Below, piece after piece: positions 47,716-61,539 of a stretch of 64,000 nucleotides of DNA. Numbering within the stretch: position 1 is the stretch's first letter; each line of letters starts with the position of its first letter. Made by a program: the position numbers and the translations under genes. Under the pieces are notes generated by a model, which did not search any database, was not told the origin of the DNA, and was given only the letters and a program-made list of their open reading frames with translations. The DNA is from Cokeromyces recurvatus (Eukaryota > Mucoromycota > Mucoromycetes > Mucorales > Mucoraceae), in the NCBI RefSeq assembly GCF_025118155.1, contig NW_026251399.1, positions 372,001 through 436,000 of the forward strand. The letters run 5' to 3'.

Positions 47716-50403
47716 TAGAACACAAGGACTTCATTTATAACATGTAATTAGTGATGTCACTAAAAAGAAAAATATTTTTATTTATTAAACATGTACTGAT
47801 TCTTCCTTTGTTCCCTTTTTTTCTTTTCAATTTTTTATACAAGATATCGCATTATTGTATTAAGTATAATTAGGTCTATTGAATAGGCTTTTAATCATAA
47901 GCCTTTATTATTATCAATTCTCTCAAGACAATATATTTTCTCAGCATATATTATTATTATAAATTATTGAAAAAAAAAATAGATTCTTGAATAATTTAAC
48001 TGGTTTAGTAAGATATTGGGGGGAAATTTATATTGATAGTTAGTAGTATACTAAATACAATTTGAAATTGATTTGTTTTTTTTTTCGATAAAATTAATTT
48101 CATTATAATATTAACGAGAATTATATGTAAAAAGAACTTTTTTTATCATATTAAGAAGTTAAAAAAAAATACGGTTAAAATGGTGTCCTCTTATCTCTAA
48201 GGTCTACATCATCATTTAGAAAAAGATTTACTTTTGACAAGAAGAGGAGATAAGATGAATGTATAAAAATAGAGTTATTTTTTTATCTCGGAGTATCATT
48301 CGCTCTGTATTTCCAGTATATTCTATCGTTTAGATATTGCCTCTTTCCTTTCAGTGGTGATAGTATACAAGTTCGGAATATTCGATGTTCAATATCATGA
48401 TTCTCAAATCATATCCCTTCCTATACTTGATGAATAATGAAGTTCGACTGGCTATAATTTATCTACAAATAGAACTCATCTAATACGATGTAATACAATT
48501 TATTAGTATCTAGTAGTTGATCTATTTATATATTATTTACATCTTATTTAAAGATACTACTAAACATTTATAACATTATATGATGTACATAGCCAAATAA
48601 AGTGATTCTATAGGCAAAAAAAAAAAAAAGTTATTAGTTAATAGCTGATAAATTTATTAGCAGCATGAAGTGGTAATAATACTATATAGAATACACACAT
48701 TTTATATAATTCTTTTTTTTTTTTTTTTTTTTTTTTTTTCAATTCCCTGATTTTATTGATAGTCGATCAGTAAAACCATGAGTTTGGTTGTGCCGACTTA
48801 ATTTTTTTTTTTTTTTTTTTTTTTTTTACTTACATTTTTATTTGCTTTTGTAAATAATAATTTATACTACTCTCTCTCTCTTTTTTTTTTTCCTCCAACA
48901 ATCTTTTGTTATTGTATAAAATAGATAAACTATATTATGCTTTGAATTAATAATTCAGGTTCAATATATTATTTGAAGTTATTTTAGATAGAAATAATCG
49001 GATCTTTATATACACAAATGTAATATTGCTATTATACAGATCAATGTAACTCAGGTGAACACAATAATAAATGGAGTTGCAATTGCATGTGATCGTTTTT
49101 TTAAAAAAAAACATCTTGAAAGAATAGAGTTGAAAAAAAAATATTAAACAAAATATTTACTATGTGTCAAAATGCTTATTTTATTGAATTCTATTTGTTC
49201 TAAAATGTTATTAACTGATTATTTAAACTTAAAGTTAGCAATAAGAAAATAAAAGATCTGATAATTTATTTTATTTCTATTGGCCATTCAGAAGAAAACA
49301 TTTTACACAAAAAAAAAAAAAAATCGTCAAATATTAGATATAAAATAATCTTTCAAAGCTACTAATAAATCATACTTCTGTAGTTTACTTCATAAAAACC
49401 AGTTATTTAAAGATAAAGTAAGATTTATCTAAAATATAATATATATAATCAAGTCAAACAACCTTATGACAATAAAAGTTTATTTCAAAAAATATAGATA
49501 TATACAAGAATTTTCGTGTTATTCCCGTCCTATTCCAAATGCAGTTTAACTAAAATAAATAAAAAAAAAAACTAGGGTAGGGTATACATGTGGAAGAGAA
49601 GGAGAAGTACGGAAAAAGGATAAACATAATTTTTTTTTGCACATGTCCTCTTCATTTCATTTGTGGCCCCTTACCCATATAGTATAAAGACCTTTATCAG
49701 ATCTTTTTTGAAGATCAATATTAAATTTGATATGTGCTTTCTCTGTCTTTTTTTTTTCTGAATATGAATAAACCTATTTTAAAGTATATTCCGATATTTT
49801 TAAATAGTTGTCTGTGTTATTATACAGTGAGGTAATCTTTTTAATTTGTTTATCGCATTTATTCAGAAACATATTATAACTAGGTTATAATTATTCATTT
49901 TTTATTCAATGAATATATAAATACAGATGAAAAATAAATATCTAAAAAGAGCTTACAACACTAAATAATAAAGACTTCTAATCTGTAATGAGAATTGATG
50001 TTTTTTTTTCTTCGGTATATGATTTTTATCATGTGCATACATCAATAATAAGTTTATTAACTACGGATTATTTTCTTAGATACGATTATACAAAAAAAAA
50101 AAAAAAAAGATCTGATAATGAATTTTTCAGTAACTGTTGTAAATTTTACAAAGGAAAAACAAAAGTAGTATATAATCCTTTCCTGTTATATATAATTACT
50201 TATCTGATCTAAAATATCTAATAATTACGTATTGCTGTCTATAGTAGTTTAGAAGTTAAGTAAAACAAAATCTTTTTTTTCCCTAGCGGAGAAATCAATC
50301 TGATAAGATGAAATTCCAAACCCTTTTTTGTCTAATTGTAACCCTTGATTTGTCCGAAGATAAAAACATATAAATAAGCTGTATGTCTACCCTGTTTAAC
50401 AAT

Positions 50404-50440
<37 letters not shown>

Positions 50441-50496
50441 CAACAAATAATTTTTATTTATCCTTCTTTTTTTTAAAAAAAATAAATAAACTAAAT
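47716..50496. other. Gene-poor AT-rich intergenic region
   Basis: About 2.8 kb to the right of the element. It contains A/T homopolymers (T runs near 48713-48738 and 48803-48827) and ends in T35 (50406-50440) ahead of the PPR gene start. No coding frame, tRNA or further transposon end was recognised. Confidence 0.6.
50406..50440. repeat. Poly(T) tract, 35 bases, upstream of the PPR gene
   Basis: Uninterrupted T run ending 56 bp before the chosen ATG at 50497. Confidence 0.95.
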
Positions 50497-53400
50497 ATGA
50501 CTAATAATCACACATTATTAAATAAACGTATTGTTACTAATACCTCAAAACCTAATAATATGAATATGAAGCAAAATAATAATGAAAACAAATATAAAGA
50601 ACCTTCAAAATTGATAATAAATCAATATCTTCACCGAAATAAAAAGACTCTAATATCTACAACGAACCCTTATCTTTCTAACTGTCAGGATCATGATAAT
50701 GGTCGCAATAATAAGATGAGTTCTATGACTATATCAGATAAAGAGAAAAAAGAAGACAAGCTTTTACTTACTCCACCAAGTTCACCAGATACAGCCTCTT
50801 GTATTCCTGAATCTTACCATTTTCACTATAAAAAAAAAGTGAACAGCACATTCGAATACAACAATCGTATTTTACAAGCTAAAAGGAACGGCCATATTCG
50901 TATTGTTATGAATGAGTTCTCATCGATGAAGAAAAATAAAGTTAAACTTACTCAGCACACATATAATTTAGTTTTAGAGGCTCATGCCATTCTACGTCGA
51001 GAAGGAACGCCTTTAACGACTATGCTAAAAGGTAAATTAAATTACTCTCTATATATAAACCACATGCATTATTACTTTGATTTAACACTCTTAATATATA
51101 TAATAGTTTATAATGAAATGATTCGTGCAAACATTCAACCAAATACTTATACCTATATTATCATGATTCGTACATTATGTAAACGAGATGTGGAAGTTCA
51201 AAAGACTGTGGCCATGCTAAAACGTCAATCAATGCGAATCGGCGAAGAAAATGAAGACATTCGCATATTGGAATCCGAACGTAATCTAGAAAGGGCGCTT
51301 GCTATCTTTCGTTACGCGATTGCGGATGGTATCTCTATCAATACATTTGAAATTGAAACCTTTAACCAATTGCTTCGTGTCTTGTCTCATTATGGTAATA
51401 CTGTAGACGCCACTTTTGTCTACCATCAGTTACAACAGCCTACCGTTAAAGCGAAACCTAATTCAGCAACCTATGCAGCCCTTATCAATCTCTTTGGTCG
51501 TGCAGGCGACATTGATACATCTCTTTATTATTATAACGTTTACACTCAAGTGAAAGACTCATTAGGTTCCCATGATTCTTCTTATATCTATAATGCTCTT
51601 GTTGATTGTCATTTGAAATGTGGACTACTAGAGGGCGCACTTCATATTATTGAGCATGAAATGATTGAAAAGAATATTAAAATAACATGCATCCCTTATA
51701 ACTCAATTATCCGTCATTACTGTACTCATAATCAAATGGAAGAAGCGGAGGCCCTTATTGATCGCTTAATTCAAGAACATCAAAGGGATCCCGCAAAGTA
51801 TCCTTACCCTGATGCTAGTAGCTATGGGCCTTTACTTGCAGTGTATTGCCAAGTCAATCAATGGGAGGAAGCAACACGTGTTTATGATGCCCTTATAAAA
51901 ACGGATATATCCAAGGCATATGGTAACCTGGCTAATTATGCTCTTCTCTGTCTCTCCCATCACGATCGACAAAGGGCACTCTCTATTATCTCTGATATGA
52001 GAGGCGCTCATTTAGAGCCAGATCCTATTCTTGCCTGTCGTATCATTACCGCCTTTTCTCAAGCAGAAGAAATAAATGAAGCAATTGAAGCTCTTTCCAT
52101 TTTACAACAGGCTATGTCTCCTCGTGCACTCACGAAGGGCTTTCATCATCTCATGGAGGCTTCGCTTTCTATTGTACTTCATTGTGCTTGCGTACGTCAA
52201 GTATTACAAGTTCTACATACTATCTTGCCTACTTTAATTAAAAACAATCAAGATATCCTTAACAATCACATCTCTCACTCTTTTCCTACTCCATATGACA
52301 TCATGTGCAAGACTTTACTAGACTCTTACTTTGACATGGACTCCCCTAGGGATATACAGTATACATTCACAACAGCCGATTTTCAGTTAATCTTTGATGC
52401 TGCATTTATAGTTTGTGTCCATAACGAAATGAACCCGTCTACTACTTTAAGTCATGTTCTCTTACAACTTTTACAAGACATGCATACCTTGGGTCTGAAT
52501 GTTTCTAATGAGCTATTTAATCATGTACTTGATCAAATACGAGCTCGTGGTGATTTAGAAGCTGAAGCGAAATGGATCTCTGCCTTTTCTAATATGGAGG
52601 TATCATCTTCAACATCAGCCATGGATAAGAGTGTTGCTGTTGCTGTTGTTGTTGAAAGACGCTATTCGTTATCTACTAAAACAAGTGAGCAAGATGATGA
52701 TGATGATGATGATGATGAGGAGGAGGATGATATTGATGATGACAATGATATTGATATTATTCTCAAAATAGATAATAAAGAAAACGATTATTGTAGTAAC
52801 ATAACAACAACAACAATGGCTTTGTCTTCTACTGATAATACTGCTGAAGTCGTCTCTCAAAGAATTCTTAAGGCCGTTATGAATCGGCATTATGCAGAAG
52901 CTATCCATATCTTTGAAGATTGTATTATCTGCCAAGGTTTAATACCTACACCAGAAATCATGCGTGATGTGATCACACTCGCTGGCAAACAGGGTCACCC
53001 TCAGACCTCTCTCACCCTGTACCACAACTCGATATATGCCTTTAAGGATATCCGAGATACGCAAACGAGGGAGAAGGCGATTTACATGGCAACAAACAGT
53101 CTTTTGATTGTCTATGCACAAATGGGTGATATGGAGAAAGCTAAAGTCTACTATGACCGTATCAAGGTGATGGGGTACCATCCCGATAGTGATGGATATG
53201 CGAGTCTCTTACTAGGCAGTGCGAAAAGTGCTACAGATGAAGCCACAGATGCTCTTGCCATCTATGATGAAGCTAAACGTCATCATGTAAAGCCCACCAC
53301 CTTCTTTTATAATGTCATTATTTCCAAATTGGCCAAGGCTCGAAGGTTAGATACAGCTCTTACCCTCTTTGAGGAAATGCGACACCTTAAGGTCCCTGCT

Positions 53401-54237
53401 AATTCCATCACTTATGGTGCCATCATCTCTGCTAGTGTCCGTTCAGGATCCAGGAAGCAATCCCATCGTCTCTTTGAAGAAATGCTCTCCTCACCTTCCT
53501 ATCAACCTCGTGTGGGACCGTTCAATAATATGATGCAACTTTATGTACGTCAACATCCAAATCGAGAGCGAGTCTTAGAGTACTTTGCAGAGATGCGTCG
53601 CCGTCATATCAAACCTTCCCCTCATAGCTATAAGTTATTGATGGAGGCTTATACCCATATCCCCCCTTATGACATGCTCACGGCCCACAAGTTATTAAGT
53701 GATATGAGACGACGTGACCATCTTCGTCCTCAGGCTACACATTATGCAACCCTCATTTACTCCTATGGTATCCTTCAACGTGATGTACAGAGCGCAGAAC
53801 GTGTCTATGCTGAAATGATAAAAGCAGGTATTCATCCTGATGAGGGTGTCTACCAAGCTATGATCGATACGTTTATTAGTAATAATGATTTAGAAAAGGC
53901 AGAGCACCTCTATTATGAAGAGATGAAAAAGGATACAAGACTTCAAAAGAGGGGTAGTGGTGGTGGTGGATCACCTTATATTGAAAACCTCTTTATTCGT
54001 GGCTATGGTGAAAGAGGCCAGCTCGAGAAGGTAGAGGCTCTCTTTGAGGCAATGTCAGATGATAAAACACAACAGCATTTATTTGTCATTCGAGAACCAA
54101 GCACTTATGAAGCTATGATTCGTGCTTATGTTGAAAATAATAAAGTAGATAAAGCAAAAGAAATTTTTGATCTCATGGTGAAGCGTGATTTCCCTCCTAA
54201 AGTCATTAGTGCCGTTGCAGAATTAGTACCGGAATAA
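50497..54237 (+). CDS. Pentatricopeptide repeat (PPR) protein, probably mitochondrial
   Basis: Two exons, 50497-51031 and 51107-54237, give 1221 aa. The 75-bp intron between them is a multiple of three and has no stop, so it can be mistaken for coding sequence; removing it restores a PPR helix (LKVYNEMIRANIQPNTYTYI). An ATG at 50383 is in frame but would translate the T35 tract, so I chose 50497. The N-terminus is Asn/Lys-rich. At least ten PPR-like units follow, for example TYAALINLFGRAGDIDTSLY, FYNVIISKLAKARRLDTALT, TYGAIISASVRSGSRKQSHR, VYQAMIDTFISNNDLEKAEH and TYEAMIRAYVENNKVDKAKE. An Asp/Glu-rich run (about residues 740-765) interrupts the array. PPR proteins bind single-stranded RNA, mainly in mitochondria; the target is unknown and no clear presequence is visible. 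Confidence 0.92.
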   Translation: MTNNHTLLNKRIVTNTSKPNNMNMKQNNNENKYKEPSKLIINQYLHRNKKTLISTTNPYLSNCQDHDNGRNNKMSSMTISDKEKKEDKLLLTPPSSPDTASCIPESYHFHYKKKVNSTFEYNNRILQAKRNGHIRIVMNEFSSMKKNKVKLTQHTYNLVLEAHAILRREGTPLTTMLKGKLNYSLYINHMHYYFDLTLLIYIIVYNEMIRANIQPNTYTYIIMIRTLCKRDVEVQKTVAMLKRQSMRIGEENEDIRILESERNLERALAIFRYAIADGISINTFEIETFNQLLRVLSHYGNTVDATFVYHQLQQPTVKAKPNSATYAALINLFGRAGDIDTSLYYYNVYTQVKDSLGSHDSSYIYNALVDCHLKCGLLEGALHIIEHEMIEKNIKITCIPYNSIIRHYCTHNQMEEAEALIDRLIQEHQRDPAKYPYPDASSYGPLLAVYCQVNQWEEATRVYDALIKTDISKAYGNLANYALLCLSHHDRQRALSIISDMRGAHLEPDPILACRIITAFSQAEEINEAIEALSILQQAMSPRALTKGFHHLMEASLSIVLHCACVRQVLQVLHTILPTLIKNNQDILNNHISHSFPTPYDIMCKTLLDSYFDMDSPRDIQYTFTTADFQLIFDAAFIVCVHNEMNPSTTLSHVLLQLLQDMHTLGLNVSNELFNHVLDQIRARGDLEAEAKWISAFSNMEVSSSTSAMDKSVAVAVVVERRYSLSTKTSEQDDDDDDDDEEEDDIDDDNDIDIILKIDNKENDYCSNITTTTMALSSTDNTAEVVSQRILKAVMNRHYAEAIHIFEDCIICQGLIPTPEIMRDVITLAGKQGHPQTSLTLYHNSIYAFKDIRDTQTREKAIYMATNSLLIVYAQMGDMEKAKVYYDRIKVMGYHPDSDGYASLLLGSAKSATDEATDALAIYDEAKRHHVKPTTFFYNVIISKLAKARRLDTALTLFEEMRHLKVPANSITYGAIISASVRSGSRKQSHRLFEEMLSSPSYQPRVGPFNNMMQLYVRQHPNRERVLEYFAEMRRRHIKPSPHSYKLLMEAYTHIPPYDMLTAHKLLSDMRRRDHLRPQATHYATLIYSYGILQRDVQSAERVYAEMIKAGIHPDEGVYQAMIDTFISNNDLEKAEHLYYEEMKKDTRLQKRGSGGGGSPYIENLFIRGYGERGQLEKVEALFEAMSDDKTQQHLFVIREPSTYEAMIRAYVENNKVDKAKEIFDLMVKRDFPPKVISAVAELVPE

Positions 54238-54486
54238 ATTATATGCATCTTTATAAATCCTCTTCCTTTCCCTTATTATTCTTTTATGATACATGCTTGT
54301 CTATGTACACATTTTACCAATCCTTACATACTACATAATAAATATTACCCAATAGAATTTATACTTGAAATTTTGTTGTAGTGGAGTCCCTGAATAATAA
54401 AAAAAAAAAAAAAAATTAATTGTGATATAAAAGCACTAGCATAGTAATAATAAACATCTTTATTCTTTAAATTTTAAAAAGAAAGT

Positions 54487-55706
54487 ATGTCAGCATTATC
54501 ACAAGCAAAAGCGCTAGGTAAATGTCTTCCTCCTTTTTTTTTTTTTCTATTCATGTATTCCTGTCACTTTAACATTCATTGTTTATATAAAGTTGACTCA
54601 TTTTTGAGAATCTCCACTGTTCGTATCAATAATCTCGCAAATACAACTGATAAACTACGAAAAATCATTCAAGATGGTCAAAGTAACCTTCATATTATTA
54701 GTGGTAAGAAAAAGAAAATAAAAAGGGTTGTTTTATATTTGATGAGAACAAAGATTAATATAATTTTGATTTGATTAGATTTTGACATGACAATGTCCCG
54801 TCACTGGGTTCGTAATAAAAAGACAGATGCTTTAGAACGTAACTCTTCATCTCATGGCATTCCTGCAAAATCAAACATATTGTCTATTGAGGTAATTATA
54901 TATTTAGCCAAAAATAGAGACATGTATGCATTATTATTATTTTTTTTTATTTATGTTGTATAATAGTATAAAAAAGAAACAGATCGTCTTTATAATACTT
55001 ATTATCCAATTGAGATTGATCAAAACATGAAGTACGAAGAAAAAGTGCCTTACATGATGAAATGGTGGCAAGAAGCTCACGAAAATTTAGTTAAACAAAA
55101 ACTATCTAAACATGGTAAGTGCCATTTCAAACAAAAATAAGAGATAAGCCAGTCAATGACCCATTACTAAATGATTTTTGTTGTTGTTGTTATTCTTCTT
55201 TAGACTTACAAGCTATGGTTCAACAAGTGAATCTTGAATTTAGAGCTGGTCTTGATCAAGTATTGTCTCAGTGTAAAGATAGTGAGGTTCCATTTTTAGT
55301 ATTCTCAGCGGGTATTAGTAACATTATTGAAGAGCTTTTAAAACAAGCAAATTTATTTTATGATAATATGCATATTGTATCCAATATGATGGTCTTTAAC
55401 GAAGATGGCATCTGTATAGACTTTAAAGAACCTCTCATTCACGTCTTTAACAAATCAGAATTTCAATTAGAGACCACACCTTATTTTAAATTGATTGAAC
55501 AAAGAAAAAATGTTATCTTGATGGGAGATAGTCTTGGAGATCTTCAAATGAGTCAAGGCGTTAGTCATGATTTATGTTTAAACATTGGCTTCTTAAACCA
55601 TGACATTAAAGCATTAGAATCAGCTTATGTCAATGCTTTTGACATAATAATTGAAGGTGACGCTAACATGGATCCAGTTATTGAAATATTAAAGAGTATA
55701 GAATAA
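54487..55706 (+). CDS. Cytosolic 5'-nucleotidase III (pyrimidine 5'-nucleotidase)
   Basis: Five exons (54487-54517, 54593-54703, 54779-54891, 54967-55114, 55204-55706) give 301 aa. HAD-fold motifs: ISDFDMTMSRHW (the nucleophile Asp is the first D of DFD), FLVFSAGISNIIEELL (motif II region) and VILMGDSLGDLQMSQG (motif III/IV Mg-binding). Intermediate family segments are YYPIEIDQNMKYEEKVPYMM, KWWQEAHENLV, IVSNMMVFNEDG and PLIHVFNKSE. Members of the NT5C3 (UMPH-1) family dephosphorylate pyrimidine nucleoside monophosphates or 7-methyl-GMP in the cytosol. Length matches the family (about 300 aa). Convergent with RAC1, 213 bp between stop codons. Confidence 0.94.
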
Positions 55707-55919
55707 TATAAAAGAGTCTTTTATTATTATTATTATTATTGCTATTATCGTTTCTCCTTAAATATTACATAATTATATATGTGTGAGTGTGTATGGAGGG
55801 AAGAAGAAAGGAAATATATAAAATATTAAAAAAAAAAAAAAATATGTGTATATCACATATATAAAGAGATATATTCATATAAAATGAAAAAAAAAATAAA
55901 AAATAAAAATAAATTATTA

Positions 55920-56776
<857 letters not shown>

Positions 56777-57019
56777 TATTCTATATTGTTATTTCTATTA
56801 ACTTTTCGTTTTTTTTTTCTTTTCTTTTTTTGGTCTATAATAAATGAAAAGAAACAAGAATTATAATAATAATAAAAAAAAAAAAAATTAAGGTGGAACT
56901 GAAAATAAAATAAAATAAAATAAAAAGTGCTTCATCCAATTCGTGTAACTTTTTATAAAAACTGATTTTCTCATAAACTAAATTTGATTGGCTATTCACA
57001 TATTATTATTATTATTATT

Positions 57020-59008
57020 TTACACAACAAAATTATCTAAGCCTATACCACATAAATCGATGGCCTTGTTTAAATCCTTTTTAAAATAGATTCGAATAGA
57101 TTTAAAAGGTTCTTGAAAAGACAAACAGTCAAAATCAAAACCAATACGATAACTTAATTGAGTCAATGGAGTCAATTTAATGTCACAGTCTATCCAAGGG
57201 CCAAAAGGTACAAATTGAACTGATATTTTAAACAATTCATCCAGTCGTTCATCCTCTTCAAAAGTATTCGTATATAACATCACTCTTTTGGCTATAATAT
57301 TTCCTGTCATATATAAACCAAAATAATCTCCTTTTTTAGGATCTAAATAAAATATAAGAATTTAGTGTATCATAGTCTACTCTATATTTATGTGTTTACA
57401 ATGAACTGAACTCCAGCATGTTTCTGTATCTTGATCTACTGCTTTATGATAAGATGAATGTAAATAGGATGATTTACTTGGAATAGAACGATTAAATTGA
57501 TCTTGATAAAGAGTTTCATATTGACTCAAATTTTTTATAAATTCTGAATTAAATTGAAGATAATTTTCATTCATTCTATTCGGCGGCATAGGGTCAATGT
57601 TTGTAATAAATAAGCATTTATCATTTGCACAGCTTGATCTTATGGTATTTATGTGTGAGTGTGAGTGTGTGTGTGTATGTATATATGTATATATGTATAT
57701 ATATAAATAAGATGTGTACATATATATAAGTAAGATGTATATATATACATAATGACTATTTTATGTCTTATACCTCACATCTCTTTCTTCTACAGATGGT
57801 AATAATTCTTTCTTTTCAAATAATAAACTGTCATTTTTTAAGAATGTTTCTAACATTGAAAGGGCATCATACTATAGTAAAATGATAATAAGTATACAAT
57901 ATAAACAAATGACACATATATATCGATAGACGCACCATGAAATATTCAATAGATGCCCTATTATTAATCGTATCAATGTCCTTGAAACTATCGCGTCCTG
58001 AAGATAATAATGGGTTAAAGATCAGATAAGGATGTTGATTCAACCAAATTGAAAAATAAATTTCAACAAAGTCTGCATTCAAGGATTCAAATCTCTTTTG
58101 ATTACGTAGGAGGTGACTTGAAAACCGTTGTACTTTATGTCGAGGAATAAATCCTCCATAACGTAAATTTGTATAGCCCGTATGTAACGAAATATCTATT
58201 ATACAAGTCATTTATTATTAGCAAATAATCTAAACATATGATATACTTTTATTCTCAAATCTCCACTTTATATAATCAATATAATTAACCGGTCTTGTAT
58301 TCACTATAAGATGTTCAGGATATCTGTATGAATGCGTGTATAAACTATCAAGATAAGGATTTAACCATAGATCATCTTGAAAATAGCATTTATCATAGCT
58401 TCCAATTTCGCATGCTCTAAACTTCCCCATCATACTGCTATTAGATACCTTTGTATTTGTATCTTCAATAATATGAATTGGAATATCTTTATAATCAGAA
58501 TGACTAGATTTTGTAATATTTGAATATAATAGCTACACAGATCATATTAAATAATATACATATATCCTATTATATATCAAATTACTTTTAATGATAGTCG
58601 CCTTGTTTTCACTTGGTTATAAATAAAAATTTCTTTAAAAAATGGATATTTTAATAAATGTTGTATACTCTGAATGATGCCTTCATCACTGTCATCTATT
58701 CGATTAACAATGGCTGTAACAGGTGGATAACTATCGGCGGAAAAGACCATATAAGGAGGGAAAATACTGGGTTGTTTCAAAACTGACTCATTTTCTATTG
58801 TTTGGATAAGCCAAGTAGCTGGGTCAACTTCGCTTGATTGTTGTGAAAACTTGACAAAACTAGTCTCTGCAAATAGTGTGTTATTACTAGAATTGTCTTT
58901 TTTCAGATTAATGATTAAATCGAATTGAGTCCATGTTATAATGACAACCATGACTATTATAAGGTATATAGATAATTTTTTTAACATTATCAAGCTGATC
59001 TTTTTCAT
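57020..59008 (-). CDS. Type II membrane protein, putative GT-A glycosyltransferase-like
   Basis: Six exons (59008-58586, 58532-58247, 58195-57936, 57871-57774, 57638-57400, 57342-57020) give 542 aa. Residues about 10-33 form one hydrophobic helix near the N-terminus (MLKKLSIYLIIVMVVIITW), as in Golgi type II proteins; several Asn-x-Ser/Thr sites follow. From about residue 95, PPVTAIVNRIDDSDEGIIQS and FKEIFIYN resemble the start of a GT-A (exostosin-like) nucleotide-sugar fold, and KCYFQDDLWLNPYLDSLY could carry the acidic metal-binding motif. NISLHTGYTNLRYGGF and YFSIWLNQHPYLIF are further conserved-looking blocks. The C-terminal 150 residues (CWSSVHYPKKGDYFGLYM) look like a discoidin-type beta domain. 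The gene structure is well supported; the enzyme assignment is inference and no substrate is proposed. Confidence 0.75.
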
Positions 59009-59954
59009 TTTAAACTAAGAGAACAAAATAAGAATAAAGGAGGAAAACTTATTAAAAAAGGGAAAGGATCTACGTATTGGTTTTTTTTTTTTTTTTTTTT
59101 TTTTTTGTGAGTAACTATAGATTTTGGTTGTGCAATTGAACCCGAGTATATTAAACACTCAGTTTTGCCCGGATCAATTCAAAATATACTCAAGTAGTCT
59201 AAGAACTCCCTCTTCTGAGCAGTGAAAAAAAAAAGGGCTTGAAAAGAGTACAGGTTGTTATTGGAGTAAATGAACCAATGTTACACTGCGCATCAAAAAA
59301 AAAAATGTAGCCCCGACGAAAGATTTTCAAATATACAAAATTATTAGTAAAATAGTGTAACTTTATTTATTATTATTAATAAACAAGATACACGAGACTT
59401 ATATAATGCAATTCAAGTAATATTTATATATTTAACAGGAAGCTATGTTTTGTTTCTCCATAGACTCACTCGATGTGTTTGTAAGTTTTCCAAGTGGAAT
59501 ATGCTAGTCTTATTCATTGAATTAAACATAGGCTACATGTTACGTTGCGACCCATAGTAAAATCTTATACCAATAAAGCCTCCAGCCTTGTCTTTGTTAA
59601 TCTAGACACTTGGACAATCCAGTTATCTATCAAAGGAGAAGGGTCATAAAACGATTTTTTAATTTGGAATGGTTTTCAGAGAAACCAAGAAGAATCTTTG
59701 TAACTTTGTGGGCACAATGTAAATATAAGAAAGGCGGATATGTCACTGTTAAGTCTAGAAGATGTCATTCTCTTGACAAATATTCAATTTTTTCTTATTA
59801 TTCTTATTATTAACCATCTCAATAAGGTTTTAATACTTTCTTTTTCGTTTATTCTAACTTTAATACGACTTTTTTTTTTATTTTTATTTTTTTTTTAAAA
59901 AAAAGTAAATGCTTGGTATATAATAAAGATGACTAACCTATCATAATAAATAAA
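59009..59954. other. Intergenic, no confident gene
   Basis: About 950 bp between two minus-strand genes, with a T26 run at 59081-59106. A 67-codon frame at 59610-59813 has a basic, less AT-driven composition but no extension, homolog I recognise, or splice support. Confidence 0.5.
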
Positions 59955-61506
59955 TTAATTTTTAGACTCATATTTAATTTTAGTCATTAGATTATGGCAT
60001 TTGAGAACTAGAGCACTTGCAAGACTGTATTTATTCTTCGCATGAGGGCCAGAGCCAACGCTGTATTGTCCACGATCATTTGCCTTTAGTATCACTTGGA
60101 TTTCAGATTCAGCTTTAGTATAATCTTTATCCAACATAAACATACAAGCATGTTCATAACGACTGAAATAATAAATATAATGATCAAGTGTTATTTTATC
60201 TGCATGATCAAATACAGATTGAAGAGAGGATTCATGAAGTGTATGGATTGTATTCATATCACTCTCTTTTAGTTCATAGAGTTGTCGACAAGTTATAGCA
60301 TGTAAATACTGAGCTAAACAAAGATCATCATAATAATTCATGATTTTATCTTGGTTATTTGTTAAATGATCGAGTTCATTCATAATCCTTTTTCTATTCC
60401 TTTGTAGAATATCCATTGGAATAAAATCAAAGGCTGCAAACGCGTTTAATATCTCAAGGTCAGGTAATAAGAGATAATTATTTTGACTTGTAAATTTTCT
60501 TGCTTTCCTAGCAACAAATTTCTACGTAGATATTGATATAAGGAAAAAACATGCAACGACAAAAAAGGTACGTACGTGTATATGATATACTCACCTCTAT
60601 TGGAATGGATTTACCAGCAATCTTTTGTTTCTCACCAGTGACTTGATTCATGTATTTAGTCACTTGTTCCAGACAACTTGTCTTTTTTACTTTATCATTT
60701 ATTTCATTAGCCATCATATACAATGAGATAGCCCTTAGATAACTGTAGACGGCTTTAGACCAATTAGAGTCTCTTTGAAGGATACTATAGAGATCATAAG
60801 CCTTCTGCCATTCATGTTTCATAAGATAAATAAGACCTAATTCCCAAAAGCACATGTGTTGTAACTGTTTCCATTCCTTTTGTGTATCAATCGCTAATTG
60901 ATATTGTTCTTCAGCTTCATCTAACTTTCTTTTGCCGACCATCAGACGACCATTAAAGTATAAGAAGAAGACACCATGGGGATAAAGTTTTAAACTGTTT
61001 TTTAAAATTCTTTCTGCGAATGGAATATCGACATCAGAAAGAGGAATTAATTTGGATAAAAGGATATGATAGGCCATAAGTACCATATCACATAACTGAC
61101 GACGTAAACCTTTATTATCCATAGTAGTATCATCGTCATCAGCAGCCCCCCATCCACCAACAGATTCAAGGATCTGAAGTCCCTCTACCCGGTTAGAAGT
61201 AAACCCGATAAACTCCGCTACTTTGACAACGGAAGTAGGTAGCATTGAAAGGATGATACTGAAGCAACCAATACCTAAGGCAACCCCCGAAGTAAAGTCG
61301 CTATCTAATACGACTGTACTATTATTATTTTTAGTATATTCCACATATCTTTGAAGTGCAATATAGGTGCTATAGCTACTACGAATATTTAAACTTTCTC
61401 GAAGAAACGACATGACACTTTCATCACGAAGAATACTAAGTAAAGCTTTTAAAAGATAAGCTTCTGCATAGACCAATTCCTGACAAATATGATATATAGA
61501 TATATA

Positions 61507-61539
<33 letters not shown>

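Noticed and set aside
59610..59813. 67-codon basic open frame
   Set aside because: No recognisable motif, no splice extension and no conserved context; kept as intergenic.
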